Below, piece by piece: positions 63,458 through 64,000 of a stretch of 64,000 nucleotides of DNA. Source of the stretch: Lepisosteus oculatus (lineage: Eukaryota > Chordata > Actinopteri > Semionotiformes > Lepisosteidae). The notes under the pieces are model-generated. The model worked only from the letters and a program-made list of their open reading frames with translations, ran no database searches and was not told the origin of the DNA. The position numbers and the translations under genes were made by a program. The stretch spans positions 496,001 to 560,000 of the forward strand of contig NW_027168352.1 of the NCBI RefSeq assembly GCF_040954835.1, written 5' to 3'. How positions within the stretch are numbered: position 1 is the first letter of the stretch; each line of letters begins with the position of its first letter.

Positions 63458-64000
63458 TATACGATTGAGGTATCTTAGAGTTCTCCTTCGAAGACCCAGC
63501 ACTCTCTTTTCTTTTCCCAGTGTTACTCATATCGGACTTTTTAAACCTAAAAAAAAATCGTTTTTTTTTCTTTCAATTATAACTGAAGTTTAAACAACTA
63601 TTGTTAAGTCCTTATTAACATTCAGGTCATGAAAAACTCAAAAAAACTCCCCAACCACTAAACTTTATCTCCCACCTGAGCGCCATCTTGAACGCCCCTA
63701 CCACCAGAGAATGCTCACGATTTCGGAAGCTGTCTCCGGGACGTGCTGATTCCACACATCCTGAATAAATCATGATATTGTTAGTTGCTGTAGCTAGACG
63801 TTCAAATGATGGCCAGATGGACTGTTTCTTCCAGCGGTATAGTATTGCAGTGAGACAGCACGATGCCTGCAAGACTATGTCACGCTAAACGCCACGGATT
63901 GTGTTTGTCCGTTCGTGTCAGTCGTCCTGCAGCCACGGGAAGTGGGACACAAACATGCTGCAATGCTTTCAAGACGTTAGGATTTGTTTCTGTAACATCG
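63458..64000 (+). other. U4 5' flank copy, running off the window
   Basis: A copy of 28945-29510 with a few small deletions. A U4 gene would be expected about 330 bp beyond the window end if the copy continues. Confidence 0.55.

Overview
The window looks like a repeat- and RNA-gene-rich chromosomal region of a ray-finned fish. The evidence is vertebrate-type U1, U4, U5 and 5S RNA genes, vertebrate nuclear tRNA genes, a Tx1/L1-like LINE, an L2 LINE nested in a Tc1/mariner element, and a 5S-headed SINE of the fish type. The species cannot be fixed from sequence alone. No intact ordinary host protein-coding gene is visible. The only long convincing reading frames belong to retroelements, plus one decayed multi-exon gene fragment with a small zinc-binding motif.

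Layout. Positions 1-12351 are an uninterrupted satellite of about 60 monomers of 206 bp, continuing off the left edge. From about 2750 to 10190 it has a 16-monomer higher-order repeat of 3298 bp whose copies are nearly identical. At 12351 the satellite stops abruptly against a mosaic of duplicated and inverted RNA-gene modules that fills most of the rest: (a) tRNA-Ser / tRNA-Gly / 5S-headed SINE / tRNA-Ile, at 12.9-13.9 kb (+), 22.3-23.3 kb (-), 33.5-34.2 kb (-, Ile lost) and 50.0-50.7 kb (-, Ser lost); (b) U5-U4 modules at 24.1-24.5 kb (-) and 52.2-52.7 kb (-), with lone U4 at 29.8 kb (+) and lone U5 at 15.4 kb (+); (c) tRNA-Ser(GCT) plus a diverged U4-like RNA, at 15.9-16.1 kb (+, tRNA broken) and 47.6-47.9 kb (-, tRNA intact); (d) 5S(-) / SINE / U1 promoter / U1(+) units at 24.8-28.9 kb and 58.0-61.8 kb, in various stages of deletion; (e) a spliced-gene 5' segment present four times (18.5-19.1, 30.9-31.5, 48.7-49.2, 62.8-63.4 kb). 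Between 36 and 46.8 kb lie ordinary dispersed repeats: a Tc1/mariner with a nested L2, common fish repeats, a Polinton-like polymerase fragment and broken tRNAs.

The most striking single item is a nearly full-length 5.1-kb LINE (52876-58022). It has a zinc-knuckle ORF1 (one in-frame stop) and an intact 1139-residue endonuclease/reverse-transcriptase ORF2, and it sits inside a U1 snRNA gene at stem-loop I. This suggests a Tx1-clade element that uses, or at least has used, U1 genes as target.

Functionally the cluster encodes spliceosomal RNAs (U1, U4, U5), 5S rRNA and Ser, Gly, Ile, Arg and Thr tRNAs. Few copies look fully canonical. Many are truncated, recombined or carry anticodon or core changes, as expected of a recombining multigene cluster beside a satellite.
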